Source of the DNA: CAZAKZ01 sp964485695
Lineage (GTDB): Bacteria > Planctomycetota > JAFGQW01
Assembly (NCBI GenBank): GCA_964485695.1
Contig: CAZAKZ010000009.1
Location: 1 to 64,000 of the forward strand
Length of the DNA: 64,000 nucleotides
Direction of reading: 5' to 3'
The translations under genes and the position numbers were made by a program. The notes below the pieces were generated by a model. That model was not told the DNA's origin. It saw only the letters and a program-made list of their open reading frames with translations, and made no database searches. Numbering within the stretch: the stretch's first letter is position 1; each line of letters begins with the position of its first letter. Positions 27,301-35,342 of the stretch are shown here, in pieces.

Positions 27301-28119
27301 GAGAGTCGGGAGAGCGGGCGCGCCGATGCGGATGAGGGCTTCCTCCTCCGCCGCGTCCATCATTCCGCGTTTCTTCTGTTCCTCTTGGAAGGCCATGATG
27401 CCGTGGACCGGAGGCCACTGCTTTGCTCCCCATCGGGTGCGGAACCGGTACGGCTCGGCCAAAAGGGCTGCGAGTGCCGGTGCGGCCTGTGATGCAGCTG
27501 GACCGAGCGCGGCCAGCGCATCAACGGCCTCCACGCGCCGGGGCGCGTCTGGATCCTGAAGCGCTTCAACCAGGACCGGAACCGCGTCCTCGGCATGCGC
27601 GCCGATGCGGGCAAGGGCGCAGGCCGCCTCGCGCCGGAGTCCGGGGTTGGGGTTCTTCAGGGCCACGAGCAATGCAGGCGCAGCGCTCTTTCCCTCGGCG
27701 CCCATGCGGCCGACAGCCCGGGCCGCTGCAACGCGTTTCTCGAGGTCCCCGTCCGCAAGCACCCGGGCCAGAAAAGACGCGACCTGGAGGGAGGTCGGCC
27801 CGTCCATGTTCCGGGCAATCCGTTCGGAGAAATGAAACCTGGGTCGGTAACGACGTCGTGTGCGACGCTCGACCCACTCGTCCTCGAGGGCGTCATCGCA
27901 CAAGGATTGCACCAGGAAGGGCACGACTTCATCCCCGAGTTCGAGAAGGCGGGCGCGAGCTTGTTTGCGGATCGAGGCGTCCCGGTCCCGGAGCTGCGCC
28001 ACCAGCGCCTCGAATAGTGGTTTCTGCTCTAGTTGTGCGTCGGCGAATCCTATCCAGCTGAAAATGGCCACGGCAAGAGAAACGACGAGGAGCATGCGAT
28101 TGCGGGTTGGACCTGCCAT
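24328..28119 (-). CDS. Giant secreted HEAT-repeat protein
   Basis: The product has 1263 residues. ATG 28119 has GGAGGGAG eight bases upstream; a second ATG eight codons on is possible. A signal peptide covers residues 1-28 (...FSWIGFADA). Nearly all the rest is a regular alpha-solenoid of about 30 HEAT repeats of 36-38 residues, each of the form AVPALINALEDDYYNVRHAAAEALGDIG. Similar HEAT solenoids with the xxLGxIG turn occur in phycobilin lyases and PBS-HEAT scaffolds, but there is no cyanobacterial context here, so a protein-binding scaffold is more plausible. It lacks the shared C-terminal domain. Its 3' end overlaps the YfhO-like gene. Confidence 0.88.
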   Translation of the reverse strand: MAGPTRNRMLLVVSLAVAIFSWIGFADAQLEQKPLFEALVAQLRDRDASIRKQARARLLELGDEVVPFLVQSLCDDALEDEWVERRTRRRYRPRFHFSERIARNMDGPTSLQVASFLARVLADGDLEKRVAAARAVGRMGAEGKSAAPALLVALKNPNPGLRREAACALARIGAHAEDAVPVLVEALQDPDAPRRVEAVDALAALGPAASQAAPALAALLAEPYRFRTRWGAKQWPPVHGIMAFQEEQKKRGMMDAAEEEALIRIGAPALPTLMEVFRAGDWLAREAVLRVLHGMGAAADCVIPVLAGTLDKEKAHARSYMVVITLGRLGAVPELTRWVVEDDQPYVREWAAHGLGRIGPRAKAAVPALINALEDDYYNVRHAAAEALGDIGVATAPVVEALVRRLEDEKSYVRTCATRALAEFGPKARAAIPALLKHLEDADALRALGKIGLDPAHAPTLAARLRTGAPFQAQLGEVLTGLGAAAVPLLTPLLDEENEETRALAAETLGKIGPDAAAAAPALRKRLRDTSSRVQIAAADALGRIGPGAAAAISDLDRLLLGKISRVQIAAAAALLRIEESRRGLDCLLDALDASEYELHSAAFCALFYAGACARSAVPRLLEWIHGRSGHRREEGMRLLGTIGDSAGAAVPMLIQELGGRGNQAAAEALQGIGRPAVGPLIEALEKRPKTVRLPVFELLGDLGSGAVPLLHVGLENRSPYVRQFSARALGRIGPPARAATSSLVALLLDPKEDEEVRCAVARSLGRIDVHGRAVCSALAQTLKRPKAQLREAAAEAFQHAGEGGATLAEDLVAALADKDGRVRVRAALALARIDPTEARAIQTLVEALSGPYEDAWLAWECLEKLGKPSVPVLIGLLRGDDDWHARRAAATLGRMGRAAREALPAIRAAFDHGDEDVHSAAASALIALTGPNPEKIAALARSGRRALRREAVLTLISMGKPALPALEALFEDPLFASEAIQDVDPHYYDLSWAAPLLIKLLSRGGSMTWSASRLLASCGKEAIAPVAAFIVRDVPSFARRCAIRALGQIGHRNRHLAPAVISALRPAMEDTVQEVRIAAAIELKVLDPTAEKPMPLLIEAIRASKDWYTVDQALTGLARIGPAAAAAVPLVIQELKKMQGNESHSNSALRAVIAMGPAAKDAIPHLIPLLSGPMQRSEVAEALGAIKARPDLAIPVLVELLADEEKYVRLRAAEALSKFRAAAEPAIDALKRLCHDAESDVRIAAKQSLSMISRAIKRKRGE

Positions 28120-28159
28120 CAGCTCGTCTCCCTCCGGCAGTGGGGAATCGCGCTCTGGT

Positions 28160-29641
28160 TCAATGCACCCAGGCCGGCGCGTGCCGGGTCAGTTCCACCC
28201 CGACGAGCGCTTGCAGGAAAACACAGACCGGCGGCAGCGCCGCGGGGAGCGGGACCTTGAGATCGGTGACGCCCCGGAGGTCGGTCGACCCGAGGGGGAT
28301 CACGCCGATGGGATCCTCGAGGACGAGCATGCCCGAGCCCGGAATCAGCACCGGGACCGTGCGGATCCGTGGGGTCATGCTCAAGCCCAGAAGGACGGCC
28401 CGGCCCGGGGATGAGACCGCACGCACCCAGAGCGTCGTGCCCGGCCTGGCACTGCCCACGGTGTAAAGATGGGTTCCGAACTCGTCAGCGCCGATGTCGA
28501 TGGCTTTGCCGAGCACGCGCGGATTTCCATCCACGTCGTTTCCGCTCCGGGGCGGCGTCTTTCCCGTGTCGACGGCGGGAGATCCCGCGGACAGGTGCCA
28601 GTCGCCGCCGGCGAAATCGATGAGCCGCGGATCGACCGTGAGGTTGTTCGCGCCCCACTGGAGCGTCGCCTGCGGCCCGAGAACGATCGAAAGCACACCG
28701 CCTTCCACGATGGAGTGGTCGATCAACATCGACGTTTTCTGGGAGGTGAAGACGTGGTCCAGCCACGCGGTCGGCCCCTGGTTGGCGCGGTTGCCCCAGA
28801 AGATCGAGTTCTGGACGGTCCAGTTCGTGAGACGGTCCGTGTACACGCCCCCACCCCGGACGCCGGCCGTGTTCGAGACCACGGTGTTCTCGGAGAACTG
28901 GATCGTGGACCATTCACCCACGATGCCGCCGCCGTCTCCCGGCGTGGAGTTGCCGGCGATGACGTTGTCGGTCATCTGGAAGTACGAGCCGCCCTGGGCG
29001 AAGATCCCGCCCCCCGCAATTTTCGCGGTGTTCCGCAGAATGCGATTGCCGATGAGGGTCAGGTGGGAGCTGTCGGCGTGGATTCCACCGCCGACGGTGT
29101 CGGAATGATTGTCGCATATCAGGTTGCGCAGGACGCTGAGACCCACACGGATCCCGGGAAAGCCGATCCCGCCGCCGTTCCGCCCTCGATTCCGTTCGAT
29201 GATGTTGTCCTGGATCAGTGAGTTGCCCCAGACCCGGATTCCGCCCGAGCTGTAAGGGGAATGATTCAAGGTGATGATGTTGTTCTGAATGGTGAGTTCG
29301 CCCGTGACGCCTGTCGCGCGCGCGTTGGTGATGGTGAAGCCGTCGATCACGCAGGTCGCAGGCCCGGTGACCGCCGGGATGGTCGACAGTGCGCCGTCTA
29401 TGGTGGTCAGGTACGGCCCCGCGCTGCTCATAAGCACGACGGAATCGGCATTTTGCGGGAATTGCACGGTTTCCACGTACCGCCCGGGCGCCACCAGGAT
29501 GGTGTCGCCCTTGCCGGCGACGGCCATGGCGCTCTTGATCGTGGGGTAGGGGCTCGGCACGCGCAGCGTTCGTTGCGCAAGCCCCCCCTGGGCCGCGATC
29601 ACGACCGCGGCGACGAAGATTGCCGGTATTCGAGCACGCAT
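28160..29641 (-). CDS. Secreted right-handed beta-helix protein with shared C-terminal domain
   Basis: The product has 493 residues. ATG 29641 is preceded by GGAGGTG. The signal peptide is MRARIPAIFVAAVVIAAQGG. Residues about 24-330 form a parallel beta-helix of the polymorphic/NosD type: VPSPYPTIKSAMAVAGKGDTILVAPGRY, then coils ending in GGGI or GGGV (SSGGIRVWGN, GGGIHADSSHL, GGGIFAQGGSY, GGGIVGEWSTI). DPRLIDFAGGDWHLSAGSPAVDTG and DIGADEFG close the helix near 385. The tail repeats the architecture of the 58490 protein: LYTVGSARPGTTLWVRAV ... PPVCVFLQALVGVEL. It could be an adhesin or a polysaccharide-binding or -cleaving protein. No lyase catalytic residues are clear. Confidence 0.85.
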   Translation of the reverse strand: MRARIPAIFVAAVVIAAQGGLAQRTLRVPSPYPTIKSAMAVAGKGDTILVAPGRYVETVQFPQNADSVVLMSSAGPYLTTIDGALSTIPAVTGPATCVIDGFTITNARATGVTGELTIQNNIITLNHSPYSSGGIRVWGNSLIQDNIIERNRGRNGGGIGFPGIRVGLSVLRNLICDNHSDTVGGGIHADSSHLTLIGNRILRNTAKIAGGGIFAQGGSYFQMTDNVIAGNSTPGDGGGIVGEWSTIQFSENTVVSNTAGVRGGGVYTDRLTNWTVQNSIFWGNRANQGPTAWLDHVFTSQKTSMLIDHSIVEGGVLSIVLGPQATLQWGANNLTVDPRLIDFAGGDWHLSAGSPAVDTGKTPPRSGNDVDGNPRVLGKAIDIGADEFGTHLYTVGSARPGTTLWVRAVSSPGRAVLLGLSMTPRIRTVPVLIPGSGMLVLEDPIGVIPLGSTDLRGVTDLKVPLPAALPPVCVFLQALVGVELTRHAPAWVH

Positions 29642-29803
29642 GCTACACCTCCGCTCCGTTCAGTACATGGGAACTGGATTCAAGATCCCGGAACTATTAT
29701 TACCGATCCGGAACCCACCCGCAAGAACCGACGTCACCATGGACTTCCCAGCGAGATGGTGAGACACTTCAGAGATGTCGTTGGACCAGGAAGGCAAGGT
29801 GGA

Positions 29804-30649
29804 ATGCGGCTGACGCGAAGGCGATTTCTCAAGGCGAGCGCGGTGGCGGTCGCCGGTGCGCTCGGCGGGGGAGCCTACGCCCGCTTTGTGGAGCCCCGCT
29901 GGATCGCCGTCCGCGAACGGGAGGTTGTCCTGGAGCGCAGTCGCCTGATCTCGCCGATCCGCGTGCTCCAGCTCTCCGACCTTCACTGGTCGAACGTCGT
30001 GTCCCTGGACTTCATCGAGAAAGCCGTCGCCCTCGGCCTGGAGCAAAAGCCGGACCTGATCTGCCTCACCGGCGACTACATCACGGCCGGGACGCGCCTT
30101 GATCTCGGCGACTTCGGACGCGTCTTCTCGAAGCTGACCGCGGCGGCGCCCTGTTACGCTGTGCTCGGCAACCACGACGGCGGGAAGTGGAGTGCGCGGT
30201 GGGGAGGATTCAAGGACACCCGCGCGATGACTCAGGTTCTCGAGGGAGCCGGCGTGCGGGTGCTAGCGGACACCGCCGCAGTTACCACGGTTCGCGACAC
30301 CTCTCTCTGTATCGCAGGCACCACTGATCTGTGGTCCGACGCGTTCGCTCCGGCGCCGGCGTTTCGGTCCGGCGACAGAGACACTACGATCGTCCTGGCG
30401 CACAATCCCGACACCAAGGATGCCATCGGTGACTTCGCCTGGGACCTGATGCTGAGCGGCCACACCCACGGCGGCCAGGTCGCAATGCCCCTCCTCGGAA
30501 CGCCGTTCGCGCCGGTCCTGGACCACGACTACGTGGCCGGCCTGAAGCCCTGGGAGAATCGCCACATCCACGTCTCGCGCGGGGTGGGCAACCTGCACGG
30601 CGTCCGGTTCAACTGCCGACCGGAGGTGAATCTGGTGGTGATGCGGTAG
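29804..30649 (+). CDS. Tat-exported calcineurin-like metallophosphoesterase (YkuE type)
   Basis: The product has 281 residues from ATG 29804, preceded by AAGGTGG. A twin-arginine signal (TRRRFLKAS at 4-12, then a hydrophobic AVAVAGALGGGA) directs folded, metal-loaded export. All dimetal ligand motifs are present: D59 and H61 in LSDLHW, D91 in LTGDYI, N123/H124 in LGNHD, a His in VLAHNPD, and GHTHGGQ near the end. The YkuE-like subfamily is membrane- or periplasm-associated and acts on phosphodiesters or pyrophosphates, sometimes lipid-linked. The substrate here is unknown. It is divergent from the beta-helix gene, and its 3' end overlaps the convergent membrane-protein gene by 41 bases. Confidence 0.92.
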   Translation: MRLTRRRFLKASAVAVAGALGGGAYARFVEPRWIAVREREVVLERSRLISPIRVLQLSDLHWSNVVSLDFIEKAVALGLEQKPDLICLTGDYITAGTRLDLGDFGRVFSKLTAAAPCYAVLGNHDGGKWSARWGGFKDTRAMTQVLEGAGVRVLADTAAVTTVRDTSLCIAGTTDLWSDAFAPAPAFRSGDRDTTIVLAHNPDTKDAIGDFAWDLMLSGHTHGGQVAMPLLGTPFAPVLDHDYVAGLKPWENRHIHVSRGVGNLHGVRFNCRPEVNLVVMR

Positions 30650-31715
30650 TAGGGAGCCTGGCCTCCACCACAATGGGCTGCGTATCGTGGACCAGGTTGT
30701 GGATGGTGATGGCCGTGGTCATGATGAGGTACGCCAGCAATACTGCGAAGAGTGCCTTTCGGCCGCGAGCCGGCCCGGTCCAGGTGAGGAGAAACCGGGC
30801 GATGAGGAAGGAGGAGAACACCATGCAAATCATCATGACGTATCCGGCGGCAAAGGCGTCGCGCAGGATCAGGACATACAGGGGATAGGCAACAGACAGG
30901 AAGAAGAAGAGCACGTCGTGGCCGCGCGGGCCGCGCCAGATCACCCAGGCCGAGATCAGGACCGACAGCGCCATGCCCGTGCTGCCGAACTTGAACGCCA
31001 CCTCGCTCCAGGTGGAGAAGTTCCTCTGGATCTCCAGGGATCTCCAGAGCGAATCGAAGCCGCTGCCGCCGCTGACGAGGTTGAACAGAAGAAACGGCAC
31101 GACCATGCCCGCGCCGGTCAGGAGCAGTCCCCTTCCCCGGCCCCGGACCGCGAGATACCCGGCAAAGCCCAGCCAGAACACCACGGATGTGAACTTGAAC
31201 AGGAACGCCAATCCCATGAACAGCGAGGCGAGAAACGTCCGGTCCTTTCTCAGGTAGACCAGGATGCCGGCCGAGAACAGGACGGCGCACGTCATGTCGT
31301 CCTGTTCGCCCGCGATGACGTTCAAGTTCGTGCCGACGTAGAACGAGAAGAGAAAGAGCGCGACCGCGAGGACTTCGGGCGGGTACGCTTTCCGGCCGAG
31401 GCCGACCCCGATCCCGAACAGGCCCAGGAAGCAGGCCAGATTGAACGCCTTCAATCCCGCAACGCCGGCATGATTGTGAATCCAGGCCCAGACCATCGGC
31501 CCCAGGAGGGTCTTGCTGTTGATCACCAGGGGCTCCGCGCCGCCTGAAAACCCGTCCTGAAGCGCCTTCCTTCCGAACTGGAGCGCGATGCTCACGTCTC
31601 CGTACACGAGATCCCCTGCCCACAGGATGAAGGCGACCTTGAACAGTACGGCCGCGGCCAGGATCGAGGACACGACGCGCCAGTCCGTCCAGGTACGGTT
31701 GCGCCGGTCTTCCAT
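30609..31715 (-). CDS. Polytopic membrane protein, GT-C/mannosyltransferase-like
   Basis: The product has 368 residues. ATG 31715 lies downstream of GAGGAGC. It has about 9-10 predicted helices, starting VVSSILAAAVLFKVAFILWAGD. The first loop carries an acidic pair (GDLVYGDVSIALQFGRKAL), as in GT-C enzymes that use polyprenyl-phosphate sugars. Later come NVIAGEQDDMTCAVLFSAGILVYLRKDRTFLASLFMGLAFLFKFTSVVFW, typical of ALG/PIG-type and DUF2029-like mannosyltransferases. Donor and acceptor are unknown. There is no neighbouring pathway gene on the same strand. Confidence 0.72.
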   Translation of the reverse strand: MEDRRNRTWTDWRVVSSILAAAVLFKVAFILWAGDLVYGDVSIALQFGRKALQDGFSGGAEPLVINSKTLLGPMVWAWIHNHAGVAGLKAFNLACFLGLFGIGVGLGRKAYPPEVLAVALFLFSFYVGTNLNVIAGEQDDMTCAVLFSAGILVYLRKDRTFLASLFMGLAFLFKFTSVVFWLGFAGYLAVRGRGRGLLLTGAGMVVPFLLFNLVSGGSGFDSLWRSLEIQRNFSTWSEVAFKFGSTGMALSVLISAWVIWRGPRGHDVLFFFLSVAYPLYVLILRDAFAAGYVMMICMVFSSFLIARFLLTWTGPARGRKALFAVLLAYLIMTTAITIHNLVHDTQPIVVEARLPTTASPPDSPPVGS

Positions 31716-31827
31716 CTGAATTCGCTCCTCATGAGGATTTAAGGGAAACCACGAGCTCGGACGGAGACTCGTAGAGCATGACAGGCCCGGGAATCAAGCT
31801 GGAAAGCCCTTGCCACGCGGCGGGACC

Positions 31828-31937
31828 GCCGATCTCACGCCTGATTTTTTGCTCAAATCGAGCTATTTTCGGGGCGTGAGGCGCTTCACGGCCCGAAAAT
31901 AGCTCGATTTGAGCAAAAAATCAGGCGTGAGATCGGC
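31828..31937. repeat. 110-base near-perfect palindrome
   Basis: Bases 31828-31882 are the reverse complement of 31883-31937 apart from one G/G mismatch (31874/31891) and one G/T pair (31880/31885). The two halves meet with no spacer. The arms carry GATCTCACGCCTGATTTTTT and GCTCAAATCGAGCTATTTTC. It sits in the 567-base gap between the 31715 start and the 32283 start. There is no coding capacity and no transposase. The rest of the gap contains only a 14-bp palindrome at 32069. Confidence 0.95.
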
Positions 31938-32068
31938 ACCTGGCAAGATTCACTCGGCCCCCACCGAACTCCTGGAAACGAGGTCGGGATCGACAGGTCC
32001 CGGAGCCTCCGGCCTCTCCTACCCACGGCCTTCTCCGGAACTTGAACAACAGAGGCCTTTCAGCTGTC

Positions 32069-32082
32069 TCATATCGATATGA
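32069..32082. repeat. 14-bp palindrome TCATATCGATATGA, operator-like
   Basis: A perfect AT-rich palindrome lies about 200 bases before the 32283 start in a G+C-rich genome. It could be a dimeric-repressor site. No promoter was placed confidently beside it. Confidence 0.35.
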
Positions 32083-32282
32083 CCTCGGCTGTATCGTGGA
32101 ATCGGATTTCCGGAATTGAAACGCGCCCAAGCGGACCCAGGTGCAGGACCTTGACTGCCGGGGCGACCTCTGGGACCATGGCATGCGTTAGTGGTGAGTA
32201 TGATCGAGTGACCCGGAGTCCTCAGTTCACCCATGCTTCACGTCCAATCCCTTTTGGCAATGGATAAGGAGTCGTATCTGCC

Positions 32283-33536
32283 ATGAAAAAACTGATTCTA
32301 TTCGGATGCCTGCTGGTCCTTACAGGGGGTCTGGTTGGCGCGCAGAACCACGTGAATGGATATGCCGGAATATCCACGAGCGGCAATGTCTATTTCCTGG
32401 ATGGGGCCAACAAGCTGACCACCGTGCTGGTGGGCACGAGTACCGAGTATGGAATGGTCATGGACCGCACCAACTCGCTGCTGATCGTGTTCGACGGCCC
32501 CGGCAACCTGGTCCAGGTCGATCCCATGACCCAGACCGTGGTGGGCACCCTGGGTGGACCCTTCTCGAGCCCCTACGACATGGCCGTGGACCAGAACGGC
32601 GACTACTTCGTCGTCAGCTCTTCCACGCTCTGGAAGCTGGATTCGACCAACAAGATCTCCACAGTCCTCACCGGACTCACATCGGCCTCGGGCGGCATGG
32701 ACATCGACATCGATACGGGGGACCTCCTGGTACAGAGCCGCAGCACCCCCGATCCGCTCTGGCGCATCACCCGTGACGGAGCCTCGACCACCACCGTGGC
32801 CTCCGGCGGTGACCCGCGCTACGGCATCACCCAGCACATACCGACCGGCGACATCTTCACCGGCAGCTGCTGCGGAGATTTCTCACCCCCGGAGAACATC
32901 TTCCAGTACCCGGGCGGCACCTCCATCGCCACGGTCTGGTTGAGCAGCGCCAGCCCGCCTGTGGGCGTCTACTCGCTCAAGGCGGATCGTTCCAGCGCCG
33001 CCAACCAGCGGCTCATCCTGGGCGCCTTCCGCCCATCGAGCACGCCCCGGGGTCCGGGCGGGATTTACACGGTGGATATCAGCACCAAGACGGTAAACCA
33101 CCTGACCACTATCAATGCAAGCCTCTACGAGACCGAGATCCTCTACCGCAGAAACGTCCACAGCTACGCCACCGGCAAGGGCACCTGGAACATCGGGATC
33201 ACGATCCCCGAGGATGCCGGCAAGACCTACGTCATGGCCGTCAGCGCCAGTGGCGTGCGTCCCGGCATCCCGTTCGCGGACGGAAGGCTGGCGAGCCTCA
33301 CCCCGGACACGATCACCATTGTCGGCCTGACCTCGGGTCTGGCGCCGTATTTGACCAACACCATGGGCACCCTGAGCGCTCAGGGCAAGGCCACGGCCAA
33401 GCTGAACCTGTCCTCCTTTGGACCGGTAGCCAATGGAGTAATCCTCTTCTTCGATGTGATGACCCTGGACCCGGCCGCGCCGCTGGGCATCAAGACCATC
33501 ACCGATCCTCACGTGATCAAGGTGGAAGGATTGTAA
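32283..33536 (+). CDS. Secreted NHL-like propeller protein with shared C-terminal domain
   Basis: The product has 417 residues. ATG 32283 has TAAGGAG upstream and begins the signal MKKLILFGCLLVLTGGLVGA. Residues about 25-285 are NHL/SMP-30-like propeller repeats (VLVGTSTEYGMVMDRTNSLL, PYDMAVDQNGDYFVVSSSTL, GGMDIDIDTGDLLVQSRS, YGITQHIPTGDIFTGSCCGD). Residues about 310-417 are the shared domain in its clearest form: KTYVMAVSASGVRPGIPF, LASLTPDTITIVGL, LTNTMGTLSAQGKATAKLNL, GVILFFDVMTLDPAAPLGI. It is paralogous in architecture to the 46830 gene. No enzyme motifs were seen. It is likely a surface or periplasmic binding protein. Confidence 0.82.
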   Translation: MKKLILFGCLLVLTGGLVGAQNHVNGYAGISTSGNVYFLDGANKLTTVLVGTSTEYGMVMDRTNSLLIVFDGPGNLVQVDPMTQTVVGTLGGPFSSPYDMAVDQNGDYFVVSSSTLWKLDSTNKISTVLTGLTSASGGMDIDIDTGDLLVQSRSTPDPLWRITRDGASTTTVASGGDPRYGITQHIPTGDIFTGSCCGDFSPPENIFQYPGGTSIATVWLSSASPPVGVYSLKADRSSAANQRLILGAFRPSSTPRGPGGIYTVDISTKTVNHLTTINASLYETEILYRRNVHSYATGKGTWNIGITIPEDAGKTYVMAVSASGVRPGIPFADGRLASLTPDTITIVGLTSGLAPYLTNTMGTLSAQGKATAKLNLSSFGPVANGVILFFDVMTLDPAAPLGIKTITDPHVIKVEGL

Positions 33537-33566
33537 TCCTCTTCCCCTGATTCGACGCGAATCCAG

Positions 33567-33596
33567 AACGGGCGTCCCGTGGCGGGGCGCCCGTTT
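33567..33596 (+). terminator. Stem-loop terminator after the 32283 gene
   Basis: AACGGGCGTCCC at 33567-33578 pairs with GGGGCGCCCGTT at 33584-33595 through 12 pairs including one T-G, with a 5-base loop, 30 bases after the stop. Only a weak TTTCC follows. It lies between convergent genes. Confidence 0.6.
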
Positions 33597-33631
33597 CCTG
33601 TCCGAATCCACACCCGACGGCCCCATCCCCC

Positions 33632-35311
33632 TCAGAGGACGGCGACCACGGCGGCCAGGAGCGTTGCGGCCGAACGCCCCCCCACCAGATCCGGAGCCCC
33701 GCGGCCATCGAGGTTTCCGAGCCACACCACCGCCACACGATTCGGCGTGATGCCCACGCTCCACGCATCCCTCCGGCCGGAGGAGGTGCCGGTCTTCCAG
33801 GCCAGGGTGGCGGCACGCACCCGGGCGGGGGCCAGGGAGTGGCGTCCGAGGATTTTCACGATGCCCTTCCGGGCGTCGGCGTCAATGCCTACATCCCGGA
33901 CGCGGTCGGTTTCCCGGACCCTGCACAGCGCGGCGTAGGCCCGGGCCAGCTCCAGGGGGGAGACGGCCAGCGTCCCCAGGGCCGCATCGAGGTGCAAACG
34001 CCCAGGGGTGCGAACGCCGAGGCGATGCAGGAGATTCCGGAAGCGATCCACGCCCACCACGGCGAGGAGCCGCACGGCCGGCACGTTTCTCGACTGCACC
34101 AGGGCGTCGGCCACGCGCATGGGGCCGGCAAAGTCTTCGGTGAAGTTGGCGGGCCGGTAGTCACCGTACGCCACCGGCGCGTCCAGGACGAGGCTGTCGG
34201 GTCCGACGGCTCCGATGCCCATGGCCAGGGCGAAGAGCAGCGGTTTCAGAGTGCTCCCCGCAGCGCGGCGGCATCGGGCCGCATTCAGGGGGTGGAGCCG
34301 GTAGTCGCGCGATCCCACCATGGCCCGCACGGCCCCGGAGTTCCGCTGCACCACCACCACGGCCACGCCGTCCACGCCGGCATCGTCGTGGGAACGCACC
34401 ACCGCCTCTACCCGGTTCTGCAGGCCGATGTCCAGAGCGGTGCGTACCAGATGTATTTCATTACCAGGAATTCCCCCGGGGAGCTCTTTCAGGACCTCGT
34501 CGCACGGATGCGGGGCCAGGAAGGGCCAGGCGTGTTGCCTGGCTCCGAGGGGCGCGGCCAGAGCCCGGGCGTGGTCTTCCGGATTCAGAGCGCCTTCCCG
34601 GAGCATCCTGTCCAGGACGCGGTTGCGGAAATAGGTGAGGCAGATCGGTGCCCGGTGCGGCGCCCGGGCCGTGGGCGCGGGCAGCATGGCCACCAGCATG
34701 GCCGCCTCCTCGGGCGTCAGATCCACGGCGTGCTTCCCGAACCAGTAGAGGGCCGCCGACTCCACACCGCGGAGGGTGCCTCCGAACGGAGCCAGGTTCA
34801 GGTAGGCCTCCAGGATCTCGTCCTTGTCGAGGATCCGTTCCAGCTGCCGGGCCCGGAACATCTCGATGACCTTGGAGGTCCAGGTGCGTGGCCTCGGCTC
34901 CACCAGACGCGCAACCTGCTGGGTCAGCGTCGAGGCTCCGGACACCACCCGGCCCTGCATCAGGTTGGTGACTGCGGCCCGCACCACGGCCATGAAGTCC
35001 ACGCCGGTGTGGCACCGGAATCGCCGGTCCTCGCCCGCAATGAGGGCGTTCACCACGTGCGGGCTCACCTCCGCCACGGTGACGCGGAGGGCGCGTTCTC
35101 CCCGGCCGGTGGGCACCACCCGGAGCCAGGTGCCGTCCGCGGCCTCGATGCGCAGGGATGCAGCCGGATTCCGGACGAGGTGGACAGGGAAGGGGCACAG
35201 CAGGTCCAGCCCCCTCTCGGTGGTTCGAAACACGGAAGAGAAGAGAGAGAGAAGGACCAGGAGCACGACCAGGCCCCTGAGCATGAACAGGACCTTCTTG
35301 CGCGAGGTCAC
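33632..35311 (-). CDS. pbpC: Penicillin-binding protein 1C
   Basis: The product has 559 residues from GTG 35311, with GGAGGGGAG about ten bases upstream. A GTG at 35332 would add seven residues but has no ribosome site. It is a bifunctional class A peptidoglycan synthase anchored by one N-terminal helix (LRGLVVLLVLLSLFSSV). The GT51 domain has catalytic Glu94 in GEDRRFRCHTGVD, plus SGASTLTQQVAR and RKxxE-like FRARQLERILDKDEILEAYLN. The transpeptidase has S353-T-L-K, SRN at 407-409 and KTGTS at 506-510. The protein stops about 50 residues later, so it lacks the C-terminal BiPBP_C domain of E. coli PBP1C (about 770 residues). It sits 31 bases from the alpha-2-macroglobulin gene, the same partner as in E. 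coli. Confidence 0.95.
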   Translation of the reverse strand: MTSRKKVLFMLRGLVVLLVLLSLFSSVFRTTERGLDLLCPFPVHLVRNPAASLRIEAADGTWLRVVPTGRGERALRVTVAEVSPHVVNALIAGEDRRFRCHTGVDFMAVVRAAVTNLMQGRVVSGASTLTQQVARLVEPRPRTWTSKVIEMFRARQLERILDKDEILEAYLNLAPFGGTLRGVESAALYWFGKHAVDLTPEEAAMLVAMLPAPTARAPHRAPICLTYFRNRVLDRMLREGALNPEDHARALAAPLGARQHAWPFLAPHPCDEVLKELPGGIPGNEIHLVRTALDIGLQNRVEAVVRSHDDAGVDGVAVVVVQRNSGAVRAMVGSRDYRLHPLNAARCRRAAGSTLKPLLFALAMGIGAVGPDSLVLDAPVAYGDYRPANFTEDFAGPMRVADALVQSRNVPAVRLLAVVGVDRFRNLLHRLGVRTPGRLHLDAALGTLAVSPLELARAYAALCRVRETDRVRDVGIDADARKGIVKILGRHSLAPARVRAATLAWKTGTSSGRRDAWSVGITPNRVAVVWLGNLDGRGAPDLVGGRSAATLLAAVVAVL

Positions 35312-35342
35312 CGCAATGGAACTCCCCTCCACGTCATTCTAC

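Noticed and set aside
31921..32184. 87-codon minus-strand frame in the 31.7-32.3 kb gap
   Set aside because: It begins inside the large palindrome's arm, has no ribosome site, and is Arg/Ser-rich with no structure-like pattern.
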